NCBI GenBank assembly: GCA_030765045.1
Contig: CM060969.1
Span: 49,717,216-49,781,215, forward strand
Length of the DNA stretch: 64,000 nucleotides
Direction: 5' to 3'
From: Tenodera sinensis
Taxonomy: Eukaryota > Arthropoda > Insecta > Mantodea > Mantidae
The position numbers were made by a program, and so were the translations under genes. The notes below the pieces were generated by a model, which was given only the letters and a program-made list of their open reading frames with translations, did no database searches and was not told the DNA's origin. Below, piece after piece: positions 35,401 to 48,415 of this stretch (the first letter of the stretch is position 1; the number at the start of each line of letters is the position of its first letter).

Positions 35401-36768
35401 AATAGTATGAATGCCAACAGCAGGTTCAAGGTCGTACTGCTGAGAATAGACTGGGTTTCATTTTCTTGCATTTTTCATTTTTCTAACCTTACTCCGCTGG
35501 CAGTAGTTTACTACTCCTGCTTTGAATAGAGAATGGGGCACCTCTCCCTCCTTGGCCAAATAAAATTACTAGGATTTCGATGGTTATTTTCATGAAACCA
35601 TGAAGACTTTGGAACACTATATTTTATCTCTGGTGCTTGACTAGGTGCTATATCTTTCTCAGCTGCCTTTAATTGTGTTTTTCAATATATAATTGTTTGT
35701 TAAAATGAGCTTTTTAGTCAATCAGTAATAACTGAACTGAGAAATATCCAGTGGTCTATGAACCATAAATTTATTTTTAATGTGGAATTGCCAATTATAA
35801 CTGTTTAAATTGAATTGTTATTCAAGAGTAACATGGAAGCAACACGAAACTTACATGATTAATATATTCATTACTAAAAGAGAAATTTTAGCCACAAAAG
35901 CATTGTTAAATAAAATCTTAAGGAAGGAAAAAGTTTTAAAATAAAAATATTATTAAATGATGCTTTAATTTAATAAATGTAATATTAACTTATAAATCAT
36001 AAACAATTGAAGTAGTGTGGCAATGACGGCAATCCAACAATGGGTTCGCGTAGTTAAAGGAGAGAAATCAACAGACTGCGTCGTGACTTCGCAGACGCAG
36101 AAGAATCAAGAACCAGAAGAATGCTTACGAGAACTGTGTAGGTAGTGATTATTAATGTGAGAGGTTCAAAAGAGGAAACATGGCACCAGTTTAGAATTAA
36201 ATTTTAGTGGGAAAAGTTCCGAATGTAAATTAAAACTCCTCCGGCAAATAACACGCATCGAGTGAAATTAGATATATTTATTTACATTCCATCCTTTGTA
36301 AAATTTAATTGAATTTCAGTACTGCTTAAATGCCTAATCCTAATACACTATATTTTCCCAAAATTCCCTGAGTTGCTATATTTCTATGGACCTGTAGCAT
36401 CAAACGTTTTGGGAGTGAAATTAATATTAGGTTATGTAAGAGAAGTATTTGGGTTTAACCGCCTCATTAGGCACTTAATAACTCCCTCGCATTAAATAAA
36501 ACATTCTTAAAGTAAAATTGCTAACCAGGTTAATAGGAAACATTCGTGCAACAATAATAGCTTAAAATCCTCTCAAACTATTGCAAGAAAGGAGCGCGAG
36601 AAAATATCTTCGTTTGCTGAGATTTTGTTACAACAAACAAAAAGTAAAACTAAGTAAATGATTGCAAGTCAAATAATCTCAAACCCGTTTAATTAAGTAC
36701 TTCGTAATCTAAAGAAACGAAATATTAAATTAAACGCGTTTGAGAATACTACTTGGAATAATTTTCTT
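35401..36768. other. unassigned stretch
   Basis: AT-rich, no motif or repeat relation found. Confidence 0.4.
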
Positions 36769-37142
36769 GGCGCAGTGGTCGAGCGGTTAGAGCGTTCGCC
36801 TAACACCAAGGTGGCCCGCGTTCGATACCAGGGACCCGCATGTGTGTGATGGACCACGCGGCTTCTAGGCAGGTTTTCTCCGGATTCTCCGGCTTCCCGC
36901 GCCACTCATTCCACAAACTGCTTCATCATCACCTTTCCATTCATGCATTTTTCCTGCATTTTATATCATGCCCTTCCTCACTCTCATACCGGGTGCTGGG
37001 CTGACCACTCGCTTCCAGATTTTCACTCTGTCTGGTCCATAGGTTCGTTTGCTCTCCGGAAGGTGTCTGACCCTAGTCACAGATTTGTAGGGTGAAGTCC
37101 ATACGAGGAGGATAATCAGGTAATGAAGAAGAAGAAGAAGAA
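36769..37142 (+). mobile_element. tRNA-derived SINE, S1-related, with (GAA)n tail
   Basis: A box TGGTCGAGCGG at 36776-36786 and B box CGTTCGATACC at 36819-36829. The body has GGTTTTCTCCGGATTCTCCGG-like sequence and then a longer 3' region ending ATGAAGAAGAAGAAGAA. It differs from the S1 copies in its 3' half. Confidence 0.85.
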
Positions 37143-38504
37143 AACATTTGTGTTAAAAGGTACAAGAAGTCTATGACAGTTATTTGAAAATACTTACTTC
37201 ATTGTTAAATAAATAACAATCTGAAAACGACTTATTGAGTCATTATTCGAGTTTTAATTTATGACATATCCCTGAAACTCAATTTAGCGTTACGAGAATC
37301 TGAAGTAAGAAATAGCTAACCGAAAGCCACAGTCAAAAACCAAACTTTAATACTAAATTCTAGTATAACATGAGGCTCTTATAAAAATGGCTTATATCTA
37401 TGTACATTTACAATCCCGAGAACGAAAACTGCCCTAGCCTGCCGAAATATCAAACAAAAAGAACATACTTTTTTTTTTTTTTTTTTTTTTTGCGTGTGTG
37501 TTATGGTATGAACCCACTATAACGTTGATTGTCCCCTCCTATGTACATAAACTTCTAATTACACACTACATGGCACCCCAGTGAACCGAGAATTCAGTCG
37601 AAGCAGTGATTTTAAAAATCAGCAAATGTAGTCATTCTGTTTTACTATACAAAATATGCAGCATAATACTGTTCATAAAAGGAGTAAATCGCTGCGAATG
37701 GAGTCCTAACCTAACATTGATGCATTTAGCACATTAAAGGGCTTGTGTGATTCCTTGTTCCTAACCTCAAAATGCGTATTTTGGTACTGCCTTTCTGCTG
37801 CACAGTTTTCTGCACATTGTTTTAGCGCATCCAGTATTCACATAGCAATGTGAAAGTATGTTCAGTGTGCGGATATTGACTTAATCTCACAGACAGTACT
37901 CACTGGACTGATGAGCATGCATCATAAATTGAAATTTGCAGGAAGGCAGCGTGGCCCTCACAGATGGAGTGCTTCAATCTGTGGCGACCCCATCAGGTGC
38001 CACGTAACGTTCTATCAGTGTTAGAATTAATCCTGTCCTACACTAAAGACAGGCTGCGGCTTGGGGAGAGTAAAAAAAAAGAAATTGGTAAATTCGTTTT
38101 TCATTGGAGGCAGTCAGCGTTAGGGCTAGCACGCTGCGCATTAGACGAGCCTCGGCGATCTGCTTGAATGTGTGCATATTACTATCTTGTTCAAGAATGG
38201 CACAAGTACACACACGTGTTACACAATGTAGGTGATGAATACTTATGTCAAGTACCTAAACAAAAGAAAACGGTGTGTTGCCGTTGTTAAACTTAGCGTA
38301 AATCCAAAAAGTACACTCTTCTGCATTAGGCCTGGAACTGACACCTGTGGTATCTTTATAAGTAGGTGAGAAATGTTGGCCCAAGTCCCTCGCTAATGAT
38401 GCAACAGGCTTGTTTTTATCTTTCGCTATCCGTCAACTACATATTCGATGAAAACATACGAAACTCATGTTTAGTGAACTGTTTCTTGGTTGATGACTAT
38501 GCCG
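37143..38504. other. unassigned stretch with poly(T)
   Basis: Contains a poly(T) run at 37469-37491 followed by TGTG units; no coding motif recognised. Confidence 0.4.
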
Positions 38505-38605
38505 TCCGTGCTTATAGGCCATGGTCTAGTGGGTTTGCATGTAGGCTCCCGATGTTTCGCCAAAGACTACCTACTTCTAATCATCAACACGCTGGCAGTG
38601 AAAGC
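38505..38605 (-). mobile_element. Penelope-like element 3' terminus, fragment
   Basis: On the minus strand: TTGATGATTAGAAG, then TTTGGCGAAACATCGG, then CTAGACCATGGCCTATAAGC. Same order as at 59793-59880 (CTGATGA, GGCGAAACGT, CTAGACCACGGCCTACAAGC). Confidence 0.6.
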
Positions 38606-38734
38606 CTCAGCTTGTAAGTATATCTTTCTTAGTTAGCAAGAAGACTTTGTGCACTCATCTGTGTATATAAATAGAACAACTCAAGAACGGAAAATTATAA
38701 ACTTATAAAATTCAGTGTTTATGCCTGTTTAGTT

Positions 38735-39110
38735 TATTCAAAGGAAGTATTGTGTTCCAAGATAAAACTCGATAGCGATCTTTCACCGGAAATACGCGGT
38801 TTGACACTCCCAAATCCGAAAAAAAAAATTTAGGAAATTCGTTGTATGCCCATGTGTGGGGATGAAGGTAACACAAAAATAAAAAGTTGGGTGAGTATTA
38901 AACTTGGTAGATAGTTCAGCGTCTTCCAAAGATGTGGCACGAAGGTTTTCAAGAAAACACTCCAACACAAGCTACCCTCAACATGAACAAAATTTTAACT
39001 TTTGATTTTCTCAATCACTCTAGCGATTTTGATTAAAATACTCTGTGATTAAGATATTTGTATAACAGGTAACATATATACCATACATTTTCTGCGACTA
39101 GTTGTGAACC
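38735..39110 (+). repeat. family A repeat, left half
   Basis: GGAAGTATTGTGTTCC, TTTCACCGGAAATACGCGG, A-rich linker, AAAAAGTTGGGTGAG and TAGCGATTTTGATTAAAATA in order. It stops near 39110 and what follows is unrelated. Confidence 0.7.
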
Positions 39111-40067
39111 TTCTTCGGCGAAGGTGACCGGGCAAGGCTGTTAGCCTTTGTGAGAAAACTATTGCTAGTTTGTGCCATAGGTAACTTGGGAAAATGTTTC
39201 TATACTTCACACATCTGGCTGTGGTTACCGAAGTTTGGTTCAATCAGGTGTTTTAACCTGCTTATACAAGTTGTTGAGTTTTTGTAAACGCTTGTGAACA
39301 GGGCAACCTTTGCAACTGTCAGCGTGTTGTCACTTTGCAGTTTACATATTTTGTAGTAACAAGGGTAAATTTGTTTATGCAGAATGATGGCCATTATACT
39401 TCACGCAGTGAGGTGTTTATAACAATAATTTTTGGGTGTCCATATTACCTAAGGTTTTCAGAACAGATTTTATATTTGATATATTATTTACATTGAGCTA
39501 CGGAGGTTTGGACGCGTTATCTTTGCAGCATAATCTTCATGTTCAGAGTTATCTGGAAGGCTTTCCAGAGGTGCAAAATAATTTTCGGAAGCCAAAGGTG
39601 AAACGGTGTAATGATGGCTTCTTTTCCGTTTTGGTAGTGTCGCCCATTTTGGGTATGTAAACCAAATATGGACACAGATGTTACTTAGTAGTGCACAGGG
39701 TACACTATAGTTGTGATTCAGTTTACGTAATAAACTGTAACAAACTATAATCAGTAAAATATAACACAAAGTAAGGCAAACATTAACTCAAATATGCAAT
39801 AAACTATTGCGTGGCTTTGCCTCATACAAAATCAGCCGTAGTAAAACCTCCTTAACTTCCTATTCTTAAAGTGCTTATTTTGCTATTGTTTTCCTACTCT
39901 GAGATTTTCTAAGTTTTGTTTTTCCGCATATCCAGGCTGTATCTGGTTGCATCCACGCAAGCCTTTTTTTGTTGAAGTTGGTTTATCCTGGATAGCGCGG
40001 ATGCTAAAAGGTCTTGCTAAAGGAAAAGGCAATGCTTGAAAACTACCATTAACACTAAGTGCTATGA
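39111..40067. other. unassigned stretch
   Basis: No recognisable feature. Confidence 0.4.
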
Positions 40068-40140
40068 CTGGTCCCATAGCTCAATTGGTAGAGCATCTGT
40101 CTGTTGTGCGAGGGGTTCCAGATTCCACTGGACCCGAGAA
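40068..40140 (+). repeat. tRNA-like sequence (SINE head)
   Basis: GGTCCCATAGCTCAATTGGT (A box) and, 35 bases on, GGGGTTCCAGATTCCACTGG with an interrupted B box. The ends GGTCC and GGACC can pair. The insertion in the T arm and the fused family A sequence downstream argue against a working tRNA. Confidence 0.55.
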
Positions 40141-40184
40141 AGTTTTGTTTAATCAAGAAAGTTTCTCAGGGTGCTTAGGTTCTG

Positions 40185-41225
40185 GTGTTCGAATTTGACT
40201 GTGTCATGTTTTGAGGCCCCTGAATAAAAATTAAAAAAAAGAAAATAAAAAAAAAAATAAAAAGGTCTGCCCGCGCGCGCGTGTGTCCCTGTAATAACCT
40301 CTGCGCTTTGCCATTTATGACGTGCACAAATAACGCAACACCTAAAGAACAGTATGAATTAGCGACCGAAGACCAAATAAAAGCAACAATGTAAAACAAA
40401 AATAGCCCTTTTTATCCCTAAATAAATATATACCTCGTGGATGAAGAGGAAATACCCCTGAAACAGCCTTAGGGCGAAAATAAGCCCTTAAATACCCTTA
40501 AAAAGTGTGTGTGTGTGTGTAAACAGCATAACTCAAAAACGAAAAGTTGGTTAAAAACCAAAGTTGGTGTTTAGCTTTCATATCATTAAGGATACGACAC
40601 GAAGAGTTTAGTGAAAATTTCTGAGCCCTAAACTACCTTTACGTGGAAACTTTTTCGAAAATTTGTGCTTCTCAAAAACGGCTCTAGCGATTTTGATTAA
40701 AGTTCCACATGTTTACGATATCTTTTTGCTAAATGAAATGTATATTTTGAGTTTTCTGGCTATAGACCTTGTAGTCCTGTTTACCCCTGATGACATTTGC
40801 ATAACTGGTAAACCGTAAGAGATACAGCAAATCTTACTGCACAAAAAGTGTAGATTTTAATGAAACACACGTTATGCAGAAATTCGCTCTTTTTCTGGGG
40901 TGAATTATTTCGGAGGCATTCTTTGTTATTTGTGTGAGTTTTGCAATAGCTAAAGTTTTCTCAAATGGATGGTCGTTATTCACTTTTTTATCTGTTCGCC
41001 GTGCAAAGAGAACGGAATTTCAAAACTTTAAAGGATTTGACTATCTATCAAACCTTAGTGTATTTCCATATTCCCCTCGCACCTACAAGAAGATCAGCAA
41101 TAAGATAATTTCTGCAAATGTTTATCTCGACTAACATGAAGAAGATAGAGGAATAAGGGTTTGTAAGAATAGTTAGTACAAGAGTAGAGAACGTCATGTA
41201 AGAGCAACACATCAGATTTTTTATT
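40185..41225 (+). repeat. family A repeat copy with internal insert
   Basis: Left part CATGTTTTGAGGCCCCTGAA, A-rich linker and CGCGCGCGTGTG run (to about 40285); about 215 bp of unrelated DNA (40286-40500); then GT run and GCATAACTCAAAAACG through to CAACACATCAGA near 41215. Confidence 0.8.
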
Positions 41226-42463
41226 GAGGCATGTAATGTGATATATTATTTCATTAAAGAGTACTAGAAAATTGTTTACTTACCACATGAACGACTATGG
41301 GTCCACAAAATAAATGAAGTGAATTAAGTGTGGTCCAGAGTAATATAATCATTTAGGGATTATATTTCAGTATCTATTGATGTAATGGTAATTTATACGG
41401 CAAGGTCTACGCAATGCTCATTACTCTTGGCTCGTGTGTTTTGTAAAGCCAAGCCTATAACTGTAAATGGGTCATTAAACGCAACGCGAGTTCCTCCTTG
41501 GGAGCAGTGACGGTCCGGCGATGGCAGGTTTTCTGCTGGGTTGACCAGAATGAAAAGCACGGGGAGTAGACAAAGCCCTGTCCCCCGCTGTTCCCCCGCA
41601 GGGAACTTTATTTATGTAGAGGCAAGACTACTTCATTTGGCAATCATGGCCTGCTGAACATTTATTGCGGCAGCTCCAAATACGTGTGAATGTTTCATCT
41701 TTTGATATCTTTCAAACCAAGGATGACACTTCTCAGGACAACAGTGACACAAGTGTTGTGTAGTAGTAGAACAGGGAACTTTGTTTACAATAGCAAAACA
41801 ACTAATAAAATTATCAGTCAGTCATGATCATAAATGGAGGGTTTAAGGTTAGAAGCGACTTGATCACAGAGATAAAAGTGTACTTGTCGAAAATTAAGTC
41901 AGCTGTGTGATAATTAAACTATGCATTACAAATATGTGAAATATGCCTGTCTTTGTGCTTTAAGGATGCTTTAAAAGCTCAAAAATATGTCTGAAATACT
42001 GCAATATGAACATAATTTATAGATCCACTCGCACTGAATCTTCCTCTTTTCATGTATTACTGGAGGCTGTGTTTTGATTTGTATAATGTTTTCCCCAAAA
42101 TTCAGGAGTAAATTATTAATGACCATTATCAGTAAATATGGACTTTTATTAAGTCAGCGTCCACAGATGTGACTGGAGGGTATGTTAATCACTAAGAACC
42201 TCTGGAGGAATGTCCTTTGGAAGTTCTACACTAGCTAGCAGAACGCATAATATTACTATGGGATTTCTTAGTGTTACACTGCACAGTTTCGCACTCAAAA
42301 TTTCTTCATTTTGCATGTCCTCAAGTATTTTTGTGTTTTGAAAACTCTCTTTTTGCTTTAGAATAGGTAATTATAAAATTTAAAATTATTTATTCCTGAA
42401 AGAAAATTACCACCGTTGCAGTTTTATTATAGGTATACATTTAAAGGCAACGTCCCATGTGAT
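41226..42463. other. unassigned stretch
   Basis: A GC-richer patch at 41480-41610 shows no motif; the rest is unassigned. Confidence 0.4.
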
Positions 42464-42866
42464 CATCGGTCTGAGTGGCTCAGTTGGTTAGAGGCTGGCC
42501 TACTTATCCCAAGGTTGCGGGTTCAAATCCGGCACAGACCGATGGCTTTTAAGCGTGCTTAAAAACAACAGCTCCATGTCAGTAGATTTACTGACATGTA
42601 AAAGCACTGCTTGTGTAACAACACAGCATTTCATGAACCATCACAAACTTGTATATGTAAACCAGTGGACAGATTTGTGAACGCTTCCACTTAGAACTAT
42701 GCAGCACTTAGAACTATTACTATATGTAATTTACATGAATATAATGTATTTTAATGTAAATTTATGGCTATTTAGCTGCAACTAAGGTATTATTAAAAGA
42801 AACGCCTGCACACCGGCGACGCTGATCCTGGCAATTGACAGCGTTGTTAAACAACAAAAATAATTT
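42464..42866 (+). mobile_element. tRNA-derived SINE, family S3, interrupted or elongated
   Basis: Head with TGGCTCAGTTGG (A box) and GCGGGTTCAAATCCGG (B box), S3 body to TGACATGTAAAAG at about 42604, then about 190 bp without a counterpart in the copies at 25468 and 32671, then CACCGGCGACGCTGATCCTG and the end GACAGCGTTGTTAAACAACA. AAAAG-type sequence on both sides of the extra block could be a target duplication. Confidence 0.8.
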
Positions 42867-42887
42867 TTATAATAATGTCCATATGAA

Positions 42888-43075
42888 AAGTGAGTGAGTG
42901 AGTGAGTGATTGAGTGGGTGAGTGATTGAGTGAGTGAGTGATTGATTGAGTGAGTGAGTGAGTGAGTGGGTGAGTGAGTGAGCGAGTGAGTGGGTGAGTG
43001 AGTGAGTGACTGAGTGACTGGGCGAGTGAGTGAAGTGAGTGAATGAGTGAGTGGGTAAGTGAGTGAGTGAGAGAG
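42888..43075. repeat. (TGAG)n imperfect microsatellite
   Basis: About 190 bp of GTGAGTGA units with scattered substitutions, followed by GTTTAAGGGCCCGTC. A similar join occurs in reverse at 47500-47540. Confidence 0.95.
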
Positions 43076-43127
43076 GTTTAAGGGCCCGTCAACAACTAGG
43101 TCATTTGAGCCATTTGAGCCCGTCCAT

Positions 43128-43401
43128 ATGAAAAGCTTTGCAAAACAATACAAGCTTTGAATAAAAGAAGGCTCCAAAGGTCGAAGTAAATATAAATTAA
43201 AACAAATCTATTCACTGCATTTCATTTTACAATAACTCGCTATTATGAGATTTTTCTTGAATAATGAAAAGCTTTGCAAAACAATACAAGCTTTGAATAA
43301 AAGAAGGCTCCAAAGGTCGAAGTAAATATAAATTAAAACAAATCTATTCACTGCATTTCATTTTACAATAACTCGCTATTATGAGATTTTTCTTGAATAA
43401 T
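43128..43401. repeat. 136-bp perfect tandem duplication
   Basis: 43128-43263 is repeated at 43264-43399 with no mismatch that I can find; identity continues for two more bases. Starts ATGAAAAGCTTTGCAAAAC. Very recent, or a haplotype or assembly artefact. Confidence 0.93.
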
Positions 43402-44811
43402 TTTTATTAAAACATCATTTCTTTAGTGGGATTCACATTTCGCAGGTAAATTTCAAAATTTTATAATGTTATAGCTACCTCTCCTAGAGTGAGTGAACAG
43501 AGTTTAAATTGACAGCTAGGTCATTTGGGCCTGAAGTCAAAATTTAAAGTCTAAATCACTCAAACTGTTGTGTCTAAAAGATCAAAGCTAAAAGAAGGGA
43601 TTAAAATGCCAAAGAGTTAAAACGTTAAAAAGTGAAATGTGAAAAGTTAAAACAGTAAAGAGTTAAAATGCTAAAACAAACGATAAAGCAACAGAAATCA
43701 GGTTCAAACTGTATAAGTCATAACCCAAAGAATAACATACAAGTTAAGCTTGCTTCACGAATATCTCTCTTAGATGCGATGATAAAACCTAGAATTAGTA
43801 CATAGTCTAGCATTGTACTCAATCTGCAGCAAAATTTTCATAAAACTTTAATCCGATATTTGTTACTCTCTTAGAGATATAAAACAGCAACTATCTGTCA
43901 GTAACTTAATTTACTTAACATCTTATATGGGTACTATAATTCGTCTTATGTGAATTTAGCTATTGCAAAGATAGAGCGATTACTATAGTACTTTTAATGA
44001 CTCTTGTTTGGTATACATAAATACACGATTGAAAAAACAGTCATTCAGCAATTAAAAACTAGCCTTTTGAGAATCCTACTCCTCAAAGCTGAAATGCCTT
44101 CACTGATCCTTCTGCTCAGCATTGGCCTGGAAAGTCAATGTTATAACAAGTGATGTAATTATTTTGTTAATTTTAAACCTATAAAACCTACTCTAATTTG
44201 TATTGAATATTCTTTATTCATAAAATGTAAATATTTCTATTAAATAACGGAGAGAAACTAATGCTTTAAGGTGGACTGCTTAACCACCAAGAAAAATACA
44301 TACGCCATGCTTCCTGGGCAAGATTCGTTTTGTCCCCGTTAAGTTGATGGTTCCAATGTAATAGCTGATAAATGATTACCATCTCAACAATACAGTGAAC
44401 TATCTCTTGACTAGAACTACAAGTGGTAGTGGTGGCCACGTTGGTGAGAATTGCATATCTGTACAGCCGCTTCCAAATGTTTTCCGACACACGCGGGACT
44501 CACCGTGGAGACGCAAGGGTTAAAGGTTATCGAGTAGTCAGTCCAACCCAGAGCCGTCTCAAGTGGTTCGCCTGTCTCATGACTTCATGAGTTCGATAAC
44601 TGTAATGCTAACGTGTTCCTGTTTCAACAAAAGAAACTGGCTTCTTTGGGACTTTAATGTAAGGCAGCGAAGATTATTAATTGCGTTCTAGATCGCTGAA
44701 GATAGGAATATGACATAAATGTGCCTGCAAAAATATTTTCGGGAGTAGGAGCACAGTAAGCACTAGATATTGTTATAAACGATGTCCTACACGATATTAG
44801 GCAACGTTCAC
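43402..44811. other. unassigned stretch
   Basis: 43480-43740 contains another GAGTGAG...TTTAAATTGACAGC...TAGGTCATTTGGGCC string related to 43070-43120. Otherwise nothing. Confidence 0.4.
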
Positions 44812-44816
44812 ACACC

Positions 44817-44881
<65 letters not shown>

Positions 44882-44899
44882 ACACACACACACACACAA
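44812..44899. repeat. (CA)n microsatellite
   Basis: About 85 bp with one CATACA interruption. Confidence 0.95.
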
Positions 44900-45003
44900 A
44901 ATTATCTTTTCCACTAAGCTTCTGGATCAATGGAGAAACTGTATATCTAAAATAAATAAACATCTTTTGCTATCCGATTTTTCGTGAAATACTCCACGAT
45001 ACA

Positions 45004-45211
<208 letters not shown>

Positions 45212-47290
45212 GACGAAACATTTATTATATTCATTATATTTTTTAAAAAAAATTTAACAATGTTTCATCACTTCCACAAAATGTCAACATTAATTTGTTT
45301 ACCTAAACACCTGCGTGAATGATGAGCAGCTTTCTTTTGTTTGGACAGAATAATTAAGTATAGAACAAACTATTTTGTTTTTTGTTTCCTCTAGAGAAAT
45401 TACCCCGCTTACTTCACCTTAGACGACTGCATGCGAATGTAAACAAACACGTGTGATAACCCGCCCTCAGGACAGGCTCAACTACTCGATAAGAAAATTC
45501 TCCTTTCATTTGCTCTCAGCACCACTCGCCCATCGTAAAACATTTGGAACCGATTGTTCCAAACTAACCTACATTGTATAGGTCAGTTTCGAACAGGGCC
45601 TCTCAGGGTGCATGCACCAGTAAGTCACACGGTGCAAGGTGCAAAAAGCGTCCTCGAAAAGTTGACCTAGGTGTAAACCACTCACTCTGTCCTTACACTT
45701 GTCTCACTAGCTTTGTCTCCCTCTGCCTTCCTCAGCTTAACCACTGTTTTTTCCTTATTCATAATCCTTACTGCGGTGCGCAGTGTTAAGCTAGTTACCT
45801 TGGTTTTTATGATCAAATCTGGTCTTTTGTTGTAATATCTAGAAAGTACCTCATTAATTCTTCTTCTTTAGCGTTCCCTATAATTTCACCACATGTTTCT
45901 GTGAGTAAACTATTAGTCTTTCAACAAATGATTTTCTTACACACGTTATTATTGTACTGCCGATGAGGCATTTGTCTCTATTTGTCACGATTTTCAGAAA
46001 GATAAACAGATTATCACTCTGATATAAATGGATTTTCAGTATTCTTTGCTTTGTTGGTAGCAATTTGTTCCATTATTAGATACTGGAATATAACTACTTA
46101 TTTCACTAATAAGCGAGGCGTCTATCAACACACGCTTCCTCGCTTCTTCGTTCTGCAGCGCGCGAGTAAGCCCTAGGTTAACCGAGTCACCACAATGCAC
46201 GGTGCAATGAAACTCTGCACTAGGTGCGATTTTAAACTTTGAAAAGTCCTGGTTTAGAAGTAACATTAAAGAAGCCAAAAAATCCACTAAGATCATAGGT
46301 TTTAAAATGTAAATTGAGTGAAAAGACTGAAACATTTATCTATTTAGGCAGTAAATCAGTTTATAACACAGAATTAAATTGATTTCATCACCCTTATGGC
46401 ACAATTAACACAATTGTCAAAGTGAAGGCAAAAATAACTTCAAAATGGAAGTTAGCTATCTACTCACATATAAGATCATAACAAAACTGAGCGGTGTGGT
46501 TTAAAGGATTATGATCTGTGGCCAGGGACTGATCTGTTTTCCAAGCCACGTATTCCTAGTCGCGTCGGAAGCTTAAGGTTATGCCAGGCGATCTCAAAGC
46601 ACGACCTGCAAATGTATGCCTGTCTTCAAGATTGAGGGATGTAATGCGTTTGTAATTAAAAAAGAATCATTCCAACATTTCTCTTAGACTTGTTTTTAAG
46701 AAGGTAATCTCAGTGTAAATAAAACAACATTAACGGTATAAATCCAGAACGAACTCTCATCGAGGATGGAAACTAAATATTCGGGACTAGAGGCGTTGTA
46801 TCACTCCATAATGAAATTAAATTTAAAACTTTAAATAATGTTAATGTACTACGTTTTTAAAACAGACTAAAAGCATAAAATAATTTCTCCTAGTCACATT
46901 GATACCTAGCTCCATACAGTGTCACAATAGGGCGCATGCAATAGATATAATCGATGCATGAATATTTCAAGTAAATCACCAACAACTTTATTGCACTGCA
47001 AATGATATGCGAGTTTTCTCAACGACAGCTGCTTCCTACACTCCTTGTTATTATGTATTATATGGGCCCCACGTTTTTCATTTTAAAACTAACGAGCGTT
47101 TTCGTAGCTATTAAAAATTCACAGTCACAAATTTTAGGGACAATATATATGGAGTTAGGGGTTGTTAATCTCAATGAGGCTAGGAGAATTTATTTTTCAC
47201 ATTTTATTTCGTTTTAAAAACATAGTCCATTCGAATTTTTAAAACCTTTTTATTGAAATAATTAAAACTAAAAACAAAGCTTCTCTGGCT
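45212..47290. other. unassigned stretch
   Basis: 45594-45640 (CAGGGCCTCTCAGGGTGCAT) looks like the end of a hAT-type non-autonomous element, and GCACGGTGCA-type sequence recurs near 46200, but the ends do not pair cleanly. Nothing else recognised. Confidence 0.35.
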
Positions 47291-47339
47291 GTGTATTTTT
47301 CATCCAGTTCTGAGCTGGGTTTAAAGTTTTAAGTATTTC

Positions 47340-47520
47340 ACAGACTATTCCCAGCAGACTCAGCATATGTATACTTTTGATTTGTTACGAAAATATCTTA
47401 AACATATACCATTTCAATCAAAATCGTTAGTCATTTCCGAGAAAAGCAAAATATTCGAAGAAATTTCCTTTTAAAAAGGTGCCCTAATGACCAAATTGTC
47501 GACGGGCCCTTAAACTCGAC
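47340..47520 (-). repeat. family A / family C fragment
   Basis: ATCTTAAACATATACCATTT and CAATCAAAATCGTTAG match family A in reverse, followed by GACGGGCCCTTAAACTCGAC, the element that borders TGAG arrays here and at 43075. Confidence 0.5.
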
Positions 47521-47540
47521 ACACTCACTCATTCACTCCT

Positions 47541-48190
47541 TACTTAAAGAGTAGTTTAGGGTAGAGCGATTTTTTCTAAAAATGGGTTAAGCATTGCATT
47601 GTTGTCTTGTTCTGAATTGACTTTAAAGTTTTAAGTCTCCAATTCATCATGAATTTAATTTAACATTGTTCTGCATTAAGTGTTTTACAACTTTACGTTC
47701 AAAATTTATATCCCTAAAATAGTTCATGGCATATTTATCATTTACTATTGTTACTGTTAGTATTATTAACGAGAAATACATTATTTCCATTATCTTTGTT
47801 TCAATAATTGTTTAAACGCATTTCTTAAACACCGTTAAAGTTACCACAAAAAAGCAATGTTACATGTTTAAATACATGCAATAAAGAATGTGCTGATTTT
47901 TTGCGTTTGGGTAGAATAAAAATAAATAGTTAACTTCTAGTTTGCTACCAGCTCACTACATATCAGACGAACATACACAAAAGTAAATATATCTGGTAAA
48001 GCCGTCGCTAGGCCAGGCGGACCAGCCGCAACTACTTCATAAAAAAATCTTCGTCCCTTTCCCCTACACTCTTCGTCCACCTGAAAACTTTTGGAGCTGG
48101 CTGTACGTTACTGCCTCTCATGAGGAAGGTTCTAGGAGAAAGCCCTGTTCCAGACACCTGGGCAGATCACTTTCTTCAGAGTATGTGCCG
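47541..48190. other. unassigned stretch
   Basis: No recognisable feature. Confidence 0.4.
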
Positions 48191-48229
48191 CACACAACCC
48201 TGCAACCCTGGAACATGAAGAAAGAATTA

Positions 48230-48415
48230 AAGTTAGAGTTAATGAAGAACAGGAAAATTCGTAGGATGTGATATTCCGTCCCCCTATTTGCCTACTTACT
48301 AGGCCAAACCAAGAAGAACTCTTGCCCAGAATGGCATGTCATTTCGAAGTTTGAACCCGAGACCTACAGACTGCGTACCTCAGACGCTACAGCCTTTGCC
48401 ATCTTGCTTGGTCAA
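48230..48415 (-). mobile_element. tRNA-like SINE, diverged
   Basis: The minus strand begins GATGGCAAAGGCTGTAGCGT, with TCTCGGGTTCAAACTTCG as B-box region and ATGCCATTCTGGGCAAGAG following. Single copy in the window, so family and ends are uncertain. Confidence 0.45.

Noticed and set aside
40068..40140. possible functional tRNA gene
   Set aside because: T arm is interrupted and the anticodon stem does not pair well; more likely a SINE head.
42888..43075. CRISPR-like array
   Set aside because: Continuous 4-base units without spacers; eukaryotic microsatellite.
45594..46215. hAT-type non-autonomous element
   Set aside because: CAGGGCCTCTCAG-like left end, but the right side does not give a matching inverted end or an 8-bp duplication.
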